Source of the DNA: Stenotrophomonas bentonitica
GTDB lineage: Bacteria > Pseudomonadota > Gammaproteobacteria > Xanthomonadales > Xanthomonadaceae
Assembly: GCF_013185915.1 (NCBI RefSeq)
Contig: NZ_JAAZUH010000001.1
Coordinates: 1,240,001 to 1,304,000 of the forward strand
Length of the DNA stretch: 64,000 nt
Direction: 5' to 3'
Shown here: positions 16,804 to 26,258 of the stretch, one piece after another
Layout of the letters: every line of letters begins with the position of its first letter
How positions within the stretch are numbered: the stretch's first letter is position 1
Position numbers and translations under genes: made by a program
The notes under the pieces: model-generated
Told to the model about the DNA's origin: nothing
Seen by the model: only the letters and a program-made list of their open reading frames with translations
Database searches by the model: none

Positions 16804-17208
16804 ATGAAGATTCGTTCGATCACCACCCCGCTGCTGGCCGCTTCGCTGCTGCTGGCCCTGGCCGCCTGCAAGGGCCCGGAAGCCGAGCAGGCACGCGCGG
16901 ACGCCGCGCAGGCCGCCGACAGCACCGGTGAGGCCGCGCGCGCTGCGGTGGACCAGGCCGCCGCCTCCACCCGCAATGCCGCCGACGAAGCTGCGGCTGC
17001 GTCCGAACGCGCTGCGGCCGACGTGCAGCCGGCGCTGGACCGTGCGGCGGATGCCACAGCTGCGGCGGCAGCCGATGCCAAGGTGGCGGCGCGCGATGCC
17101 GCGGCGCATGCCAGCGACGCCACCGCCAACGCGGCCGAGAAGGTGGCCGACAAGGCACGTGACGTGGCCGACGACGCCCGCCAGAACGCGGACGAAGCGA
17201 AGCATTGA
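16804..17208 (+). CDS. Second Ala-rich helical lipoprotein (134 aa)
   Basis: From ATG 16804 the signal peptide ends in a lipobox LAAC (about C20). The mature part is again a low-complexity Ala/Asp/Glu/Arg/Lys helix with heptad-like spacing and no globular fold. It resembles the neighbouring lipoprotein in plan but is longer and richer in Arg, suggesting duplication followed by divergence. The intervening terminator separates their transcripts, and a GGAGAG sequence (16794-16799) could serve as its ribosome binding site. Function unknown. Confidence 0.78.
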   Translation: MKIRSITTPLLAASLLLALAACKGPEAEQARADAAQAADSTGEAARAAVDQAAASTRNAADEAAAASERAAADVQPALDRAADATAAAAADAKVAARDAAAHASDATANAAEKVADKARDVADDARQNADEAKH

Positions 17209-17219
17209 TGTATTGCGTG

Positions 17220-17243
17220 GAGCCGGGCAGAGCCCGGCTCTAC
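17220..17243 (-). repeat. GTAG-type REP palindrome
   Basis: A 24-bp palindrome reading GTAGAGCCGGGCTCTGCCCG.. on the minus strand, between the lipoprotein and aidB genes. Its stem variant differs from the CCACGC type. Confidence 0.65.
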
Positions 17244-17253
17244 GGTTGCGGGG

Positions 17254-18885
17254 TCAGGGCAGCGCCCGCGCCATGACCGCCTGAAGGTCGATACCCTCCG
17301 GCAACGTGCCAAACGCCGTGCCATGTTCGCCGGCCAGCCGCGAACGCACGAACGCTTCAGCCACCGGGCTTTCCGCACGCAGCAGTACCGCCGCCTGCAG
17401 CAGCAGCGCCAGGCGCTCGGTAACTACCCGCGCCTGCGCCTCTGAAGGCGTCGTCGACAACACCGCACGCAGCGACTGCACGGCCGCGTCGTAGTTCGCA
17501 TCGATCCCGGACACCGTATCCAGTTCCGACTCCAGCACTGGCAGCGCCTGCGGTTCGCGCGCCAGCGCACGTAGCACGTCCAGGCACTGGATGTTGCCGC
17601 TGCCTTCCCAGATCGAATTCAACGGCGCCTGCCGGTACAGGCGCGGCAGCATCGACTCTTCCACGTAGCCGGCCCCACCCAGGCATTCCTGCGCTTCGTT
17701 GACGAACACCGCCGCGCGCTTGCACACCCAGTACTTGCCCACCGCCGTCGCGATCCGCGCAAAGGCCGCTTCGCGTGCGTCGTGCGGCGCCTGGTCGACC
17801 GCGCGGGCCACGCGCATCGCGAAGGCGGTGGCCGCTTCGGATTCGATCGCCAGGTCGGCCAGCACGTTGGCCATCAGCGGCTGCTCGCTCAGCCGTCGAC
17901 CGAACGCACCGCGATGGCGGGTGTGGTGCAGCGCCTGCGCCAGCGCCATGCGCATTTCGGCGGCTGCGCCGAGCATGCAGTCCAGCCGGGTCATCATCAC
18001 CATGCCGATGATGGTGGCCACGCCCCTGCCCTCCTCGCCGACGCGGCGCGCCCAGGCGCCGCACAGTTCCACCTCGCTGGACGCGTTGGACCAGTCGCCC
18101 AGCTTGTCCTTCAGGCGCATCACGCGGAACGCATTGCGGTTGCCGTTGGCCAGCCGGCGTGGCATCAGGAAACAGGTCAGCCCCGCCGGTGCCTGCGCCA
18201 GCACCAGGAACGCATCGGACATCGGCGCGGAGAAGAACCACTTGTGCCCGACCAGCGCATAGCTGCCGTCCTCGCGCAGCTCGGCACGGGTGGTGTTGCT
18301 GCGCACGTCCGAACCGCCCTGCTTTTCGGTCATGCCCATGCCGAGGGTGATGCCGGCCTTGTCCGCCATCGGCACGTCGCGCGGGTCGTACACCGGCGCG
18401 GCGGCCTTGTCCGCCCAGTCGGCCAGCAGCGGATCCTGGCGCAGCACGGCCACCGCTGCGTGGGTCATGGTCAGCGGGCAGCTGGTACCGGCTTCGGCCT
18501 GGTGATGCAGGAAACTGAGCGCTGCACGCGCCACATGCGCGCCGGGGCGGCCGTCCTGCCACGACAAGCCCGCCACGCCGTGGCGTTTGGCCAGGTCCAT
18601 CAGCTGGTGGTAGGCGGGGTGGAATTCGACCGTATCGATGCGGTGGCCCTGCGCGTCGTGCGTGCGCAGCCGCGGCCGATCGCGATTGGCGTCGAAGCCG
18701 AGCCGGTACAACGTGTCGCCCGCGATGCCACCGTACGCCTGCAGCGCGGCAACGAACGCGGCGCCGCCTTCGCGCTGCACCGCGTCGGCCAGCGCCACAT
18801 CGTCGGCCCACAGGTTGCGCCCGCCGAACGGCGGCGGCTGGTTGGTGACCTTGTGGGTTTCGAATGCAGGCAGAGCGGACGTCAT
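17254..18885 (-). CDS. aidB: AidB-type acyl-CoA dehydrogenase-family flavoprotein
   Basis: From ATG 18885 the protein has 543 residues, close to E. coli AidB (541). The acyl-CoA dehydrogenase fold is clear: GMGMTEKQGGSD, HKWFFSAPMSDAF, the R-x-F-G segment HRGAFGRRL and EECLGGAGYVEE-like text near the C-terminus, plus the C-terminal extension of AidB. AidB is induced by alkylation damage, binds DNA and is proposed to protect or deactivate alkylating agents. It is divergent from a ligase-associated DNA repair operon, which fits a genome-maintenance role. An isovaleryl-CoA dehydrogenase is less likely given the length and motifs. Confidence 0.88.
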   Translation of the reverse strand: MTSALPAFETHKVTNQPPPFGGRNLWADDVALADAVQREGGAAFVAALQAYGGIAGDTLYRLGFDANRDRPRLRTHDAQGHRIDTVEFHPAYHQLMDLAKRHGVAGLSWQDGRPGAHVARAALSFLHHQAEAGTSCPLTMTHAAVAVLRQDPLLADWADKAAAPVYDPRDVPMADKAGITLGMGMTEKQGGSDVRSNTTRAELREDGSYALVGHKWFFSAPMSDAFLVLAQAPAGLTCFLMPRRLANGNRNAFRVMRLKDKLGDWSNASSEVELCGAWARRVGEEGRGVATIIGMVMMTRLDCMLGAAAEMRMALAQALHHTRHRGAFGRRLSEQPLMANVLADLAIESEAATAFAMRVARAVDQAPHDAREAAFARIATAVGKYWVCKRAAVFVNEAQECLGGAGYVEESMLPRLYRQAPLNSIWEGSGNIQCLDVLRALAREPQALPVLESELDTVSGIDANYDAAVQSLRAVLSTTPSEAQARVVTERLALLLQAAVLLRAESPVAEAFVRSRLAGEHGTAFGTLPEGIDLQAVMARALP

Positions 18886-18991
18886 GGCGCGGGCCTTCTG
18901 GCAGAGGCCCTGATTCTGCCGCATCCGCGCGCAGGCCGCCGTTCAGCCGGATTCTCACCTCCTGCACGAGCGCGGCGGCACAGTGGCACGC

Positions 18992-19999
18992 ATGAGCAAG
19001 CGTGCTGGACAGAACGACCTGGTGGTGCTGCGTCCGGAGGGGCTTTATTGCCCCGCCGGCGATTTCCATATCGACCCCTGGCGTCCAGTGCCGCGCGCGG
19101 TGATCACCCACGGCCACGGCGACCATGCGCGCAGTGGCATGGGCCAGTACTACAGCAGCACCGGCAGCGTGCCGATCCTGCGCTGGCGCCTGGGCGAGGT
19201 ACCGCTGCAGGCGTACGACTACGGTGAACAGTTCACGCTCGGCGACGTACAGGTCTCGTTGCATTCGGCCGGCCACGTGCTGGGCTCGGCGCAGGTGCGC
19301 ATCGACGATGGTCGCCAGGTGTGGGTGGCCTCGGGCGACTACAAACGCCAGCCCGACCCGACCTGCGCGCCGTTCGAGGTGGTGCCCTGCGATGTGTTCA
19401 TCACCGAGGCCACCTTCGCCCTGCCGATCTACCGCTGGCAGGACACGTGCGAGGTGGCGGCCGAGATCGTGGCCTGGCGCCGCGAGTGCGAACAGCGCGG
19501 CGAAGCGGCGATCCTGCTGTGCTATGCGCTGGGCAAGGCGCAGCGCGTATTGGCGGAACTGCTGCCGCTGGACGACCAGCCGGCATGGCTGCACGGCGCC
19601 ATCGCCAACGGTGTTGCGGTGTACCGCGAAGCGGGCATCCCGATGTTGGAAACGCATACCGTGGCCGAGCAGGGGCGCGAACCGGACGCAGCCGGCAAGT
19701 TGATCCTGGCCCCGCCGTCCGCGGCCGGTACCACCTGGCTGCGCCGTTTCGGCAAGCACCAGCTGGGCTTTGCTTCGGGCTGGATGCGTCTGCGCGGCAA
19801 CCGTCGCCGGCGCAACTACGACCGCGGCTTCGTGGTGTCCGACCATGCCGACTGGCCGGCGCTGCTGCAGACCATCGAACAGACCGGTGCGCAGCGGGTG
19901 ATCGCCACCCACGGCAACACCGATGCGTTGATTCCCTTCCTGCGCGAACGCGGCATTGCCGCCGAAGCCTTCCGCACCGATTTCGGGAGCGAGGAATGA
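18992..19999 (+). CDS. Ligase-associated DNA exonuclease (metallo-beta-lactamase fold)
   Basis: The 335-residue protein has the MBL/beta-CASP metal site HGHGDHA (about 41-47), a second histidine in SAGHVLGSAQ (about 92), GDY.R, and HADWPALL near the C-terminus, matching the SNM1-like exonucleases found beside bacterial ATP-dependent ligases (often annotated as mRNA 3-end processing factor). An in-frame GTG lies 9 nt upstream; no ribosome binding site decides between them. Its stop overlaps the ligase start, making it the first gene of a four-gene operon. It probably trims DNA ends before ligation. Confidence 0.88.
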   Translation: MSKRAGQNDLVVLRPEGLYCPAGDFHIDPWRPVPRAVITHGHGDHARSGMGQYYSSTGSVPILRWRLGEVPLQAYDYGEQFTLGDVQVSLHSAGHVLGSAQVRIDDGRQVWVASGDYKRQPDPTCAPFEVVPCDVFITEATFALPIYRWQDTCEVAAEIVAWRRECEQRGEAAILLCYALGKAQRVLAELLPLDDQPAWLHGAIANGVAVYREAGIPMLETHTVAEQGREPDAAGKLILAPPSAAGTTWLRRFGKHQLGFASGWMRLRGNRRRRNYDRGFVVSDHADWPALLQTIEQTGAQRVIATHGNTDALIPFLRERGIAAEAFRTDFGSEE

Positions 20000-21600
20000 G
20001 GGCCTTTGCCGCGCTGTACCAGCGCCTGGACCGCAGCACCGCGACGCTGGACAAGCGCGCGGCGCTGGTCGCGTATTTCCGCGATGCACGCGCGCACGAC
20101 GCCGCATGGGCGCTGTACCTGCTAAGCGGTGGCAAGGTCGGCGGTGCGCGGCGGAAGATTGCCGCCAGCGGCGAGCTGCGCGCGTGGATCGGCGAGGCCG
20201 CGGGGCTGCCCGCCTGGCTGGTGGCCGACAGCTACGACCAGGTCGGCGACCTGGCCGAGACCTTGACCCTGCTGCTGGACGATCCGGCGGAGGCCGCGCC
20301 GGACCGCCCGCTCGCCGACTGGATCGAACACCACCTGCTGGCCGTGGCCAACCAGCCCGAGCCGGTGCGCCGCGCGGCGGTGGAAGCCGGTTGGCGGACG
20401 TTGCCGGCGGCCGAGCGGCTGGTGTTCAACAAGCTGCTGACCGGCGCGTTGCGGGTGGGCGTGTCGCAACGGCTGGTGCAGCAGGCGCTGGCCGAACTGT
20501 CGGGGATCGACATCGCGCGCATCGCGCAGCGCATGCTGGGCGAGTGGGTGCCCTCGCCCGGCCTGCTTGCAACGCTGCTGAGCGCGGAAGAACTCCCCGA
20601 AGACCGCCAGCAGCCCTACCCGTTCTACCTGGCCTCGCCGATTGAAACCGAGGTCGCCGGGCTGGGGCCTGTCGACGAGTGGACGCTGGAATGGAAGTGG
20701 GACGGCATCCGCCTGCAGCTGCTGCGGCGCAAAGGCGAAGTCGCGCTGTGGTCGCGTGGCGAAGAACGCCTGGACGGGCGCTTTCCGGAAATCGAAGCCG
20801 CGGCCATGGCGCTGCCCGACGGTACCGTGATCGATGGCGAGCTGCTGGCCTGGCGCGATGGCGAAACGCAGCCCCTGCCCTTCACTGCGCTGCAGACCCG
20901 CATCCAGCGCCGCAAGCCCGGGCCGAAGACCCTGGCCGATACACCGGTGCGCGTGCTCGCGTACGACCTGCTGGAACGGGACGGCATCGATCTGCGCGGG
21001 CAACCGCTGGCCGAGCGTCGCGCGCAGCTGGCGAAGGTACTTGATGCGCTGGGCGATCCGCGCGTGGTGCTTTCGCCCACTGTCGACGTGGGCAGCTGGG
21101 AGGACGCAGCACTCCAGCGCACCCAGGCGCGCGAACGCGGCGTCGAAGGCCTGATGCTCAAGCGCAGCAGTTCCACCTATCAGAGTGGGCGCCGGCGCGG
21201 CGACTGGTGGAAGTGGAAGATCGAGCCGCTCACCATCGATGCGGTGATGATCTACGCGCAGGCCGGTCACGGCCGCCGCAGCACGCTGTACACCGATTAC
21301 ACCTTCGGCGTGTGGGACGGCGAGAAACTGGTGCCAGTGGCGAAGGCGTATTCGGGCCTTGATGACAAGGAAATCCTGGCGCTGGACCGCTGGATCCGCG
21401 CCAATACCGTGGAGCGCTTCGGCCCCGTGCGCAGCGTGCGCGGCGAGCAGGTGTTCGAGCTCGGCTTTGAAGCGGTCAACCGCAGCAGCCGGCACAAGTC
21501 AGGCATTGCGGTGCGCTTCCCGCGGATCCTGCGCTGGCGACACGATAAGCCCGCCAGTGAAGCAGATACCCTGGCGCAGCTGCAGGCCCTGGCGCGGTGA
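19996..21600 (+). CDS. ATP-dependent DNA ligase (cluster type)
   Basis: The 534-residue ligase has an N-terminal helical domain (1-200), the adenylation domain with nucleophile K234 in EWKWDGIR, motifs such as VIDGELLAW, GLMLKRSS and WWKWKI, and a C-terminal OB fold. It seals nicks using ATP, separate from the NAD-dependent LigA that bacteria use in replication. ATG 19996 overlaps the exonuclease stop, and GTG 21597 of the helicase overlaps its own stop, so translation is coupled. The family occurs with these exact neighbours in many proteobacteria. Confidence 0.93.
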   Translation: MRAFAALYQRLDRSTATLDKRAALVAYFRDARAHDAAWALYLLSGGKVGGARRKIAASGELRAWIGEAAGLPAWLVADSYDQVGDLAETLTLLLDDPAEAAPDRPLADWIEHHLLAVANQPEPVRRAAVEAGWRTLPAAERLVFNKLLTGALRVGVSQRLVQQALAELSGIDIARIAQRMLGEWVPSPGLLATLLSAEELPEDRQQPYPFYLASPIETEVAGLGPVDEWTLEWKWDGIRLQLLRRKGEVALWSRGEERLDGRFPEIEAAAMALPDGTVIDGELLAWRDGETQPLPFTALQTRIQRRKPGPKTLADTPVRVLAYDLLERDGIDLRGQPLAERRAQLAKVLDALGDPRVVLSPTVDVGSWEDAALQRTQARERGVEGLMLKRSSSTYQSGRRRGDWWKWKIEPLTIDAVMIYAQAGHGRRSTLYTDYTFGVWDGEKLVPVAKAYSGLDDKEILALDRWIRANTVERFGPVRSVRGEQVFELGFEAVNRSSRHKSGIAVRFPRILRWRHDKPASEADTLAQLQALAR

Positions 21601-24062
21601 GCCGACGCGCGGCGATGGCGCGGCTGGCCGCGTGGTTTGCCGGTCGCGGCTGGGCGCCGCTGCCGTTCCAGAAGACGATGTGGCGGCACTACCTGGCCGG
21701 CGACTCGGGGCTGTTGCATACGCCCACCGGCAGCGGCAAGACGCTGGCCATGTTCGGCGGCCCGCTGCTGCAGGCCCTGGCCGACCCGATACCACGCGCG
21801 AAAAGCGGACGCGGCGGCAAGACCGTGCCGGCACTCCAGGTGCTGTGGATCACCCCCCTGCGCGCGCTGGCCAGCGACACCGCACGCGCCCTGCGCGAAC
21901 CGATTGAAGGCTTGGGGCTGGATTGGCAGGTCGGGCTGCGCACCGGCGACGCCAGCGCGCGCGACAAACGGCTGGCCCGCGAGGGCCGCGTGGATGTGCT
22001 GGTGACCACGCCAGAGTCGCTGGCGCTGCTGCTGAGTTACCCGGACACGATGGAGCGCCTGCGCCAACTGCGCTGCGTGGTGGTGGACGAATGGCACGAA
22101 CTGCTGGGCAACAAGCGCGGCGTGCTGCTGCAGTTGAACCTGCGCCGGCTGCGCGATGCGTTGCCGGCGTTGCAGGTGTGGGGGCTGTCGGCAACGCTGG
22201 GCAACCTGGACGAAGCGCGCCAGGTCCTGCTGCCCGACCTGCCCGATGCACCGCTCGTGTCTGGCGTACGACCGCGCCCGGTCGCAGTGGAGACGTTGTT
22301 GCCGGCGCAGGGCGAACGCTTCCCCTGGGCCGGGCACCTGGGCCTGTCGCAGCTGCAGCGCGTGCAGCAGAAACTGTTCGCGGTGCGCACCAGCCTGGTG
22401 TTCACCAACACCCGCGCGCAGGCCGAACTGTGGCACCAGGCGCTGGCCGCAGTGTGGCCGGAAGATCCGGCCACGCTGGCACTGCATCACGGCTCACTGG
22501 ACCCGGCGCAGCGCCGCATCGTCGAACAGGGCCTGCGTGACGGCGCACTGCGCTGCGTGGTGGCCACCTCCAGCCTGGACCTGGGCGTGGATTTCCCGGC
22601 GGTGGACCAGGTGCTGCAGATCGGCAGCCCGAAGGGCATCGCGCGGCTGGTGCAGCGCGCCGGACGCGCCCGGCATCGACCGGGTGAATCGGGCCATATC
22701 GTCTGCGTGCCGTCGCACGCGCTGGAGCTGGTCGAATATGCGGCGGCGAGGCGCGCGTTGGCCGATGGCGTGATCGAAGCGCGGCGGCCGCTGCAGCTGT
22801 CGCTGGACGTGCTGGCCCAGCATTGCGTGAGCTGTGCGCTCGGCGGTGGCTTTGAGCCAGATGCGCTGCTCGACCAGGTCCGGCGCACGCACGCCTTCGC
22901 CGCCCTCGACGCCGCCCACTGGCAGGGCGTGCTCGACTTCATCGTGCAGGGCGGCCAGGCGCTCGCGCAGTACCCGGACTTCCACAAGGTCGTGCGCGAC
23001 GACGACGGCCTCTACCGCGTGCACGACCGCCGCGTGGCGCTGCGCCATCGGCTGTCGATCGGCACCATCACCAGCGATGGCAGCGCCGTGGTGCAGTTCC
23101 TGCGTGGCGGCCGGCTGGGCACGGTGGAAGAACAGTTCGTCGGCCGGCTGCGGCCGGGCGACCGCTTCCAGTTCGCCGGCCGCCTGCTGGAGCTGGTGCG
23201 GCTGGAGAACCTCACGGCGTACGTGAAACTGGCACGCGGTGGCGACGGCGTGGTGCCGCGCTGGCAGGGCGGCCGCCTGCCGTTGTCCGATGCACTGGGC
23301 CAGGAGATGGAAGCCGTGCTGGGCAGCGCCGCCGACAGCCCGGAAATGCGCTGGCTGGAACCGCTGCTGCGCCTGCAGGCACGCGTGTCGGCGTTGCCCG
23401 GTCCTTCGTTGCTGCTGGTGGAAAGCGTGCGGCGGCGCGAAGGACAGTTCGTGTTCGTGTATCCGTTCGCCGGGCGCCAGGTCAACGAAGGCATTGCCGC
23501 GTTGATGGCGCTGCGCTGGACCCGGTTGCAGGCAAACACCTTCGGCTATGCGGCCAACGACTACGGCTTCGTACTGGCCCCGGCGCGCGCGGTCGAGGTC
23601 GACGCCGACCGCATCGCCACATTGCTGCGCCCCGAAGGCCTGTTCGAAGACCTGCGCGACAGCCTCAACCTGGGCGAGCTGGCGCGCCGCCAGTTCCGCG
23701 ACATCGCACGCGTGTCCGGCCTGTTGATCCCGGCGCTGCCGGGGCGCACGCCACGCAGCCTGCGCCAGCTGCAGGCTTCAGCCGGCCTGCTCTACGACGT
23801 GCTGCGCCAGCACGACCCGGACCACATCCTGCTGGGCCTGGCCGAACGCGAAGTGCTGCACGGCCAGCTTGACCTGGCCAGCCTGGCCACCACGCTGCAG
23901 CGCTGCCAGGCACGTACGCTGTGCGTGCAGCAGCCGGCCACGCTGGGTCCGCTGTCGTTCCCGCTGTGGGCCGAGCGCCTGCGCGGCCAGCTCAGCAACG
24001 AAGACTGGAAGACCCGCGTGCTGCGCGCGGTCGGCCAGCTGGAGAAACGCCATGCCGAATGA
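21597..24062 (+). CDS. Ligase-associated DEXH-box helicase (Lhr-like core)
   Basis: The 821-residue SF2 helicase has Walker A TPTGSGKT (K48), Walker B DEWH (D164-H167), the SAT motif (LSATLGN, about 198) and the conserved motif VI region QRAGRARHRPG. The C-terminal part matches the winged-helix and Lhr-core extension. It starts with GTG at 21597, overlapping the ligase stop by 4 nt. Lhr-type enzymes unwind DNA-RNA or DNA substrates and are linked to damage survival. Here it should act with the ligase and nuclease, in the cytoplasm. Confidence 0.92.
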   Translation: MSRRAAMARLAAWFAGRGWAPLPFQKTMWRHYLAGDSGLLHTPTGSGKTLAMFGGPLLQALADPIPRAKSGRGGKTVPALQVLWITPLRALASDTARALREPIEGLGLDWQVGLRTGDASARDKRLAREGRVDVLVTTPESLALLLSYPDTMERLRQLRCVVVDEWHELLGNKRGVLLQLNLRRLRDALPALQVWGLSATLGNLDEARQVLLPDLPDAPLVSGVRPRPVAVETLLPAQGERFPWAGHLGLSQLQRVQQKLFAVRTSLVFTNTRAQAELWHQALAAVWPEDPATLALHHGSLDPAQRRIVEQGLRDGALRCVVATSSLDLGVDFPAVDQVLQIGSPKGIARLVQRAGRARHRPGESGHIVCVPSHALELVEYAAARRALADGVIEARRPLQLSLDVLAQHCVSCALGGGFEPDALLDQVRRTHAFAALDAAHWQGVLDFIVQGGQALAQYPDFHKVVRDDDGLYRVHDRRVALRHRLSIGTITSDGSAVVQFLRGGRLGTVEEQFVGRLRPGDRFQFAGRLLELVRLENLTAYVKLARGGDGVVPRWQGGRLPLSDALGQEMEAVLGSAADSPEMRWLEPLLRLQARVSALPGPSLLLVESVRRREGQFVFVYPFAGRQVNEGIAALMALRWTRLQANTFGYAANDYGFVLAPARAVEVDADRIATLLRPEGLFEDLRDSLNLGELARRQFRDIARVSGLLIPALPGRTPRSLRQLQASAGLLYDVLRQHDPDHILLGLAEREVLHGQLDLASLATTLQRCQARTLCVQQPATLGPLSFPLWAERLRGQLSNEDWKTRVLRAVGQLEKRHAE

Positions 24063-24699
24063 GTGCGTGATGACGCTTGCCGACGAGCAGATGCACCTGC
24101 TCGGCGACCGTGCGCTTTACTGGCCGGCGCGCGAAGCGCTGTTGATCGCCGACCTGCACCTGGGCAAGGCCGACCTGTTCCGGCGCGCCGGCATCGGGCT
24201 GCCCACCGGCGGTACCGGCGATGACCTTGGGCGGTTGACGCGACTGGTCGAGCAGCGACCGGTGCGCACGTTGTGGATCCTGGGCGACGTACTGCACGGG
24301 GCGGCGCATCGCGCGGCGTGGTACCGGCAATGGCAGGGCTGGCGCGAACAGCATGCCGCGCTGGAGATCGGCGCGTTGGCCGGCAACCACGACCGCTTGC
24401 TGCCCAAGGCCGACCTGGGCATCACGCTGCTGGGCGAACGCGTGCAGGAAGGCCCGTTCCTGCTGCGCCATGACCCGCAGCCGCACCCGACCCTGCACGT
24501 GCTGTGCGGCCACCTGCATCCGTTGGTTCGACTGCCGGGCATGCAGCGCCGCTGGCCCGCGTTCTGGCTGCGCGACCGCCTGACGGTCCTGCCCGCCTAT
24601 TCGCGCTTCACCGCCGGCATCGCGCCGGTGCTGCATGCACGTGAGCAGCTGGTGGCGTGCGTGGAGGACGCGGCGATCGCCCTGCCCACGCACACGTGA
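24052..24699 (+). CDS. Ligase-associated metallophosphoesterase, PdeM-like
   Basis: From ATG 24052, preceded by GGAGA, the 215-residue protein has the calcineurin-like phosphoesterase motifs DLHLGK (about 34-39), GDVLHG, GNHDR (about 112-116) and GHLHP (about 151). It overlaps the helicase end by 11 nt, so it is the last gene of the repair operon. The substrate is unknown; a DNA end phosphate or a small nucleotide would fit. It is followed 3 nt later by the convergent FAD monooxygenase gene. Confidence 0.88.
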   Translation: MPNECVMTLADEQMHLLGDRALYWPAREALLIADLHLGKADLFRRAGIGLPTGGTGDDLGRLTRLVEQRPVRTLWILGDVLHGAAHRAAWYRQWQGWREQHAALEIGALAGNHDRLLPKADLGITLLGERVQEGPFLLRHDPQPHPTLHVLCGHLHPLVRLPGMQRRWPAFWLRDRLTVLPAYSRFTAGIAPVLHAREQLVACVEDAAIALPTHT

Positions 24700-24702
24700 C
24701 GG

Positions 24703-25926
24703 TTACCGCGCCGCCATGGCCTCTACGAACCCCGGCGACAGTCCCAGTTTTCCCCACCAGCCGTGCTGGGTCCCGCTGAGCACGCGCAGCATGTGGCCGC
24801 GACCACCGGGCAGCGCGCCCATCGGTTTGAACAGGACATCGCGCGCCTGCGCCAGCCGGTCGCGCTCGGACTGGAACAGTGGCGTCAGCCAGCGGCTCCA
24901 GAACTGGTAGATGGCCACGTGCGCGCTGCGTTGCGCCTGGTAGGCCTGCAGCGCGGCATCGGTGGCGGCGTGCGCGCGCAGCGCATCGCGCAGCGCCAGC
25001 GCGTCCATCAGCGCCATGTTGACGCCCTGCCCCAGTTGCGGGCTCATCGCATGCGCGGAATCGCCGGCGAGCACCAGCCGCCCGCGATGCCAGCGTGTCA
25101 TCACTGCATCGCGATAGCCGGCGCGGGCCAGCTGCGCGCACTCGCTGACGCCCTGCAGGCGCTGGTGGGCGTCCGGCCACAGCGCTGCAATTTCATCGAG
25201 CCAGCGCGCCATGCCGTCGCGCTCCCACTGTTCGAACTGCGTGCGCGGCAGGCTCCAGAAGAAGCTGAGGCGCGGCTGCGCATCGCCGGGGCGGGTGCCG
25301 ACCGGCAGCAGGCCGATCATCTTGCGCGCGGCCACGTAGCGCTGCCGCAGTTCGTCGGCGTGCGGCCAGTCGCCGCCCGGCAGCAGGCACCACAGCGCGC
25401 CCCAGGGGTACTCCCGGTCCAGCCGAGTGCCCTGCACCTGCGCCCGCAGGGACGAGGCCGCGCCATCGGCCGCGATCACCAGATCGTACGGACCATGCCA
25501 GGTGCCGCGCGCATCGCGGACGCGGCCGCTGTCGGTATCTACCTCGACGATCTGGGTGTCGGCCTGCAGGTTGCCCGGGTGCTCCCAGGCCTGCGCCAGC
25601 AACGAAAACAGCGCGCCACGCTGCAAGCCCATGCCATGCAGGTGCGGATGCAGCGCCGTGTAGCGCATGTCCATCACCGCACGCCCGCACGGCGTGTCGC
25701 CATACAGGCGGCGCACGCTGGCGCCGTGCTCCAGCACCTGCGGCAACAGGCCCATCTGCCAGAGCACGTCCAGCCCACTCGGCTGAAGCAGGAAGCCTGC
25801 GCCGACCGGGCCGGGCGTGGGCGCACGCTCAAACACGTGCACGTCGTGATGGTCGCGTGAAAGAAGGATCGAAAGCGTCTGGCCTGCGGTGCCGTAGCCG
25901 ACGATGGCGATGCTGCGCTTTTTCAT
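24703..25926 (-). CDS. FAD-dependent aromatic-type monooxygenase
   Basis: The 407-residue protein has the three flavin hydroxylase signatures: the dinucleotide-binding GYGTAG (about 11-16), the DG motif in IAADGAASSLR (about 155-165), and the GD motif LAGDSAHAMSPQLGQGVN (about 286-303). It belongs to the p-hydroxybenzoate hydroxylase / UbiH-like group that uses NAD(P)H and oxygen to hydroxylate a substrate I cannot name. It is the only gene of its transcript. It does not resemble UbiF/H/I closely enough to claim a ubiquinone role. Confidence 0.83.
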   Translation of the reverse strand: MKKRSIAIVGYGTAGQTLSILLSRDHHDVHVFERAPTPGPVGAGFLLQPSGLDVLWQMGLLPQVLEHGASVRRLYGDTPCGRAVMDMRYTALHPHLHGMGLQRGALFSLLAQAWEHPGNLQADTQIVEVDTDSGRVRDARGTWHGPYDLVIAADGAASSLRAQVQGTRLDREYPWGALWCLLPGGDWPHADELRQRYVAARKMIGLLPVGTRPGDAQPRLSFFWSLPRTQFEQWERDGMARWLDEIAALWPDAHQRLQGVSECAQLARAGYRDAVMTRWHRGRLVLAGDSAHAMSPQLGQGVNMALMDALALRDALRAHAATDAALQAYQAQRSAHVAIYQFWSRWLTPLFQSERDRLAQARDVLFKPMGALPGGRGHMLRVLSGTQHGWWGKLGLSPGFVEAMAAR

Positions 25927-25946
25927 CTGACGTCCTGTCGGGCGCT

Positions 25947-25974
25947 AAAAAAAACCCCGCCGAAGCGGGGTTTT
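25947..25974 (-). terminator. Rho-independent terminator of the cold-shock gene
   Basis: A 10-bp stem (25951-25960 with 25965-25974) with a CGAA loop and, read on the minus strand, an eight-T tail directly after the stem. It lies between the cold-shock gene and the monooxygenase start. Confidence 0.88.
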
Positions 25975-25992
25975 CAATGCGCTGGGTAGAAA

Positions 25993-26199
25993 TTACTCGG
26001 CCGGCGCAATGTTCGAAGCTTGGGCGCCCTTCGGGCCCTGGGTCACGTCATAGGTGACCTTCTGGCCTTCCTGCAGACTGCGGAAGCCCTTGGAGTTGAT
26101 CGCGGAGAAGTGCGCGAAGACGTCGGCGCTGCCGTCCTCCGGCGAGATAAAGCCAAATCCCTTGGCGTCGTTGAACCACTTGACGGTACCGTTCGGCAT
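25993..26199 (-). CDS. CspA-family cold-shock protein
   Basis: The 68-residue single-domain protein has both RNA-binding motifs: RNP1 KGFGFI (about 13-18) and RNP2 DVFAHF (about 26-31). CspA-type proteins bind single-stranded RNA and prevent misfolding of transcripts. A convincing promoter (26287-26259) gives a leader of only about 50 nt, much shorter than the roughly 160-nt leader of E. coli cspA, so strong cold induction through RNA folding is less likely. A strong terminator follows. Confidence 0.95.
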   Translation of the reverse strand: MPNGTVKWFNDAKGFGFISPEDGSADVFAHFSAINSKGFRSLQEGQKVTYDVTQGPKGAQASNIAPAE

Positions 26200-26258
26200 G
26201 GTAATGCGAGACCTTCTTCAATGAATGGGTGGTGTACGCTCAACCAGCGCACTGGCGG

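Noticed and set aside
17357..20107. A 916-codon minus-strand frame spanning aidB and the exonuclease gene
   Set aside because: It covers two well-supported genes on different strands and has no domain signature.
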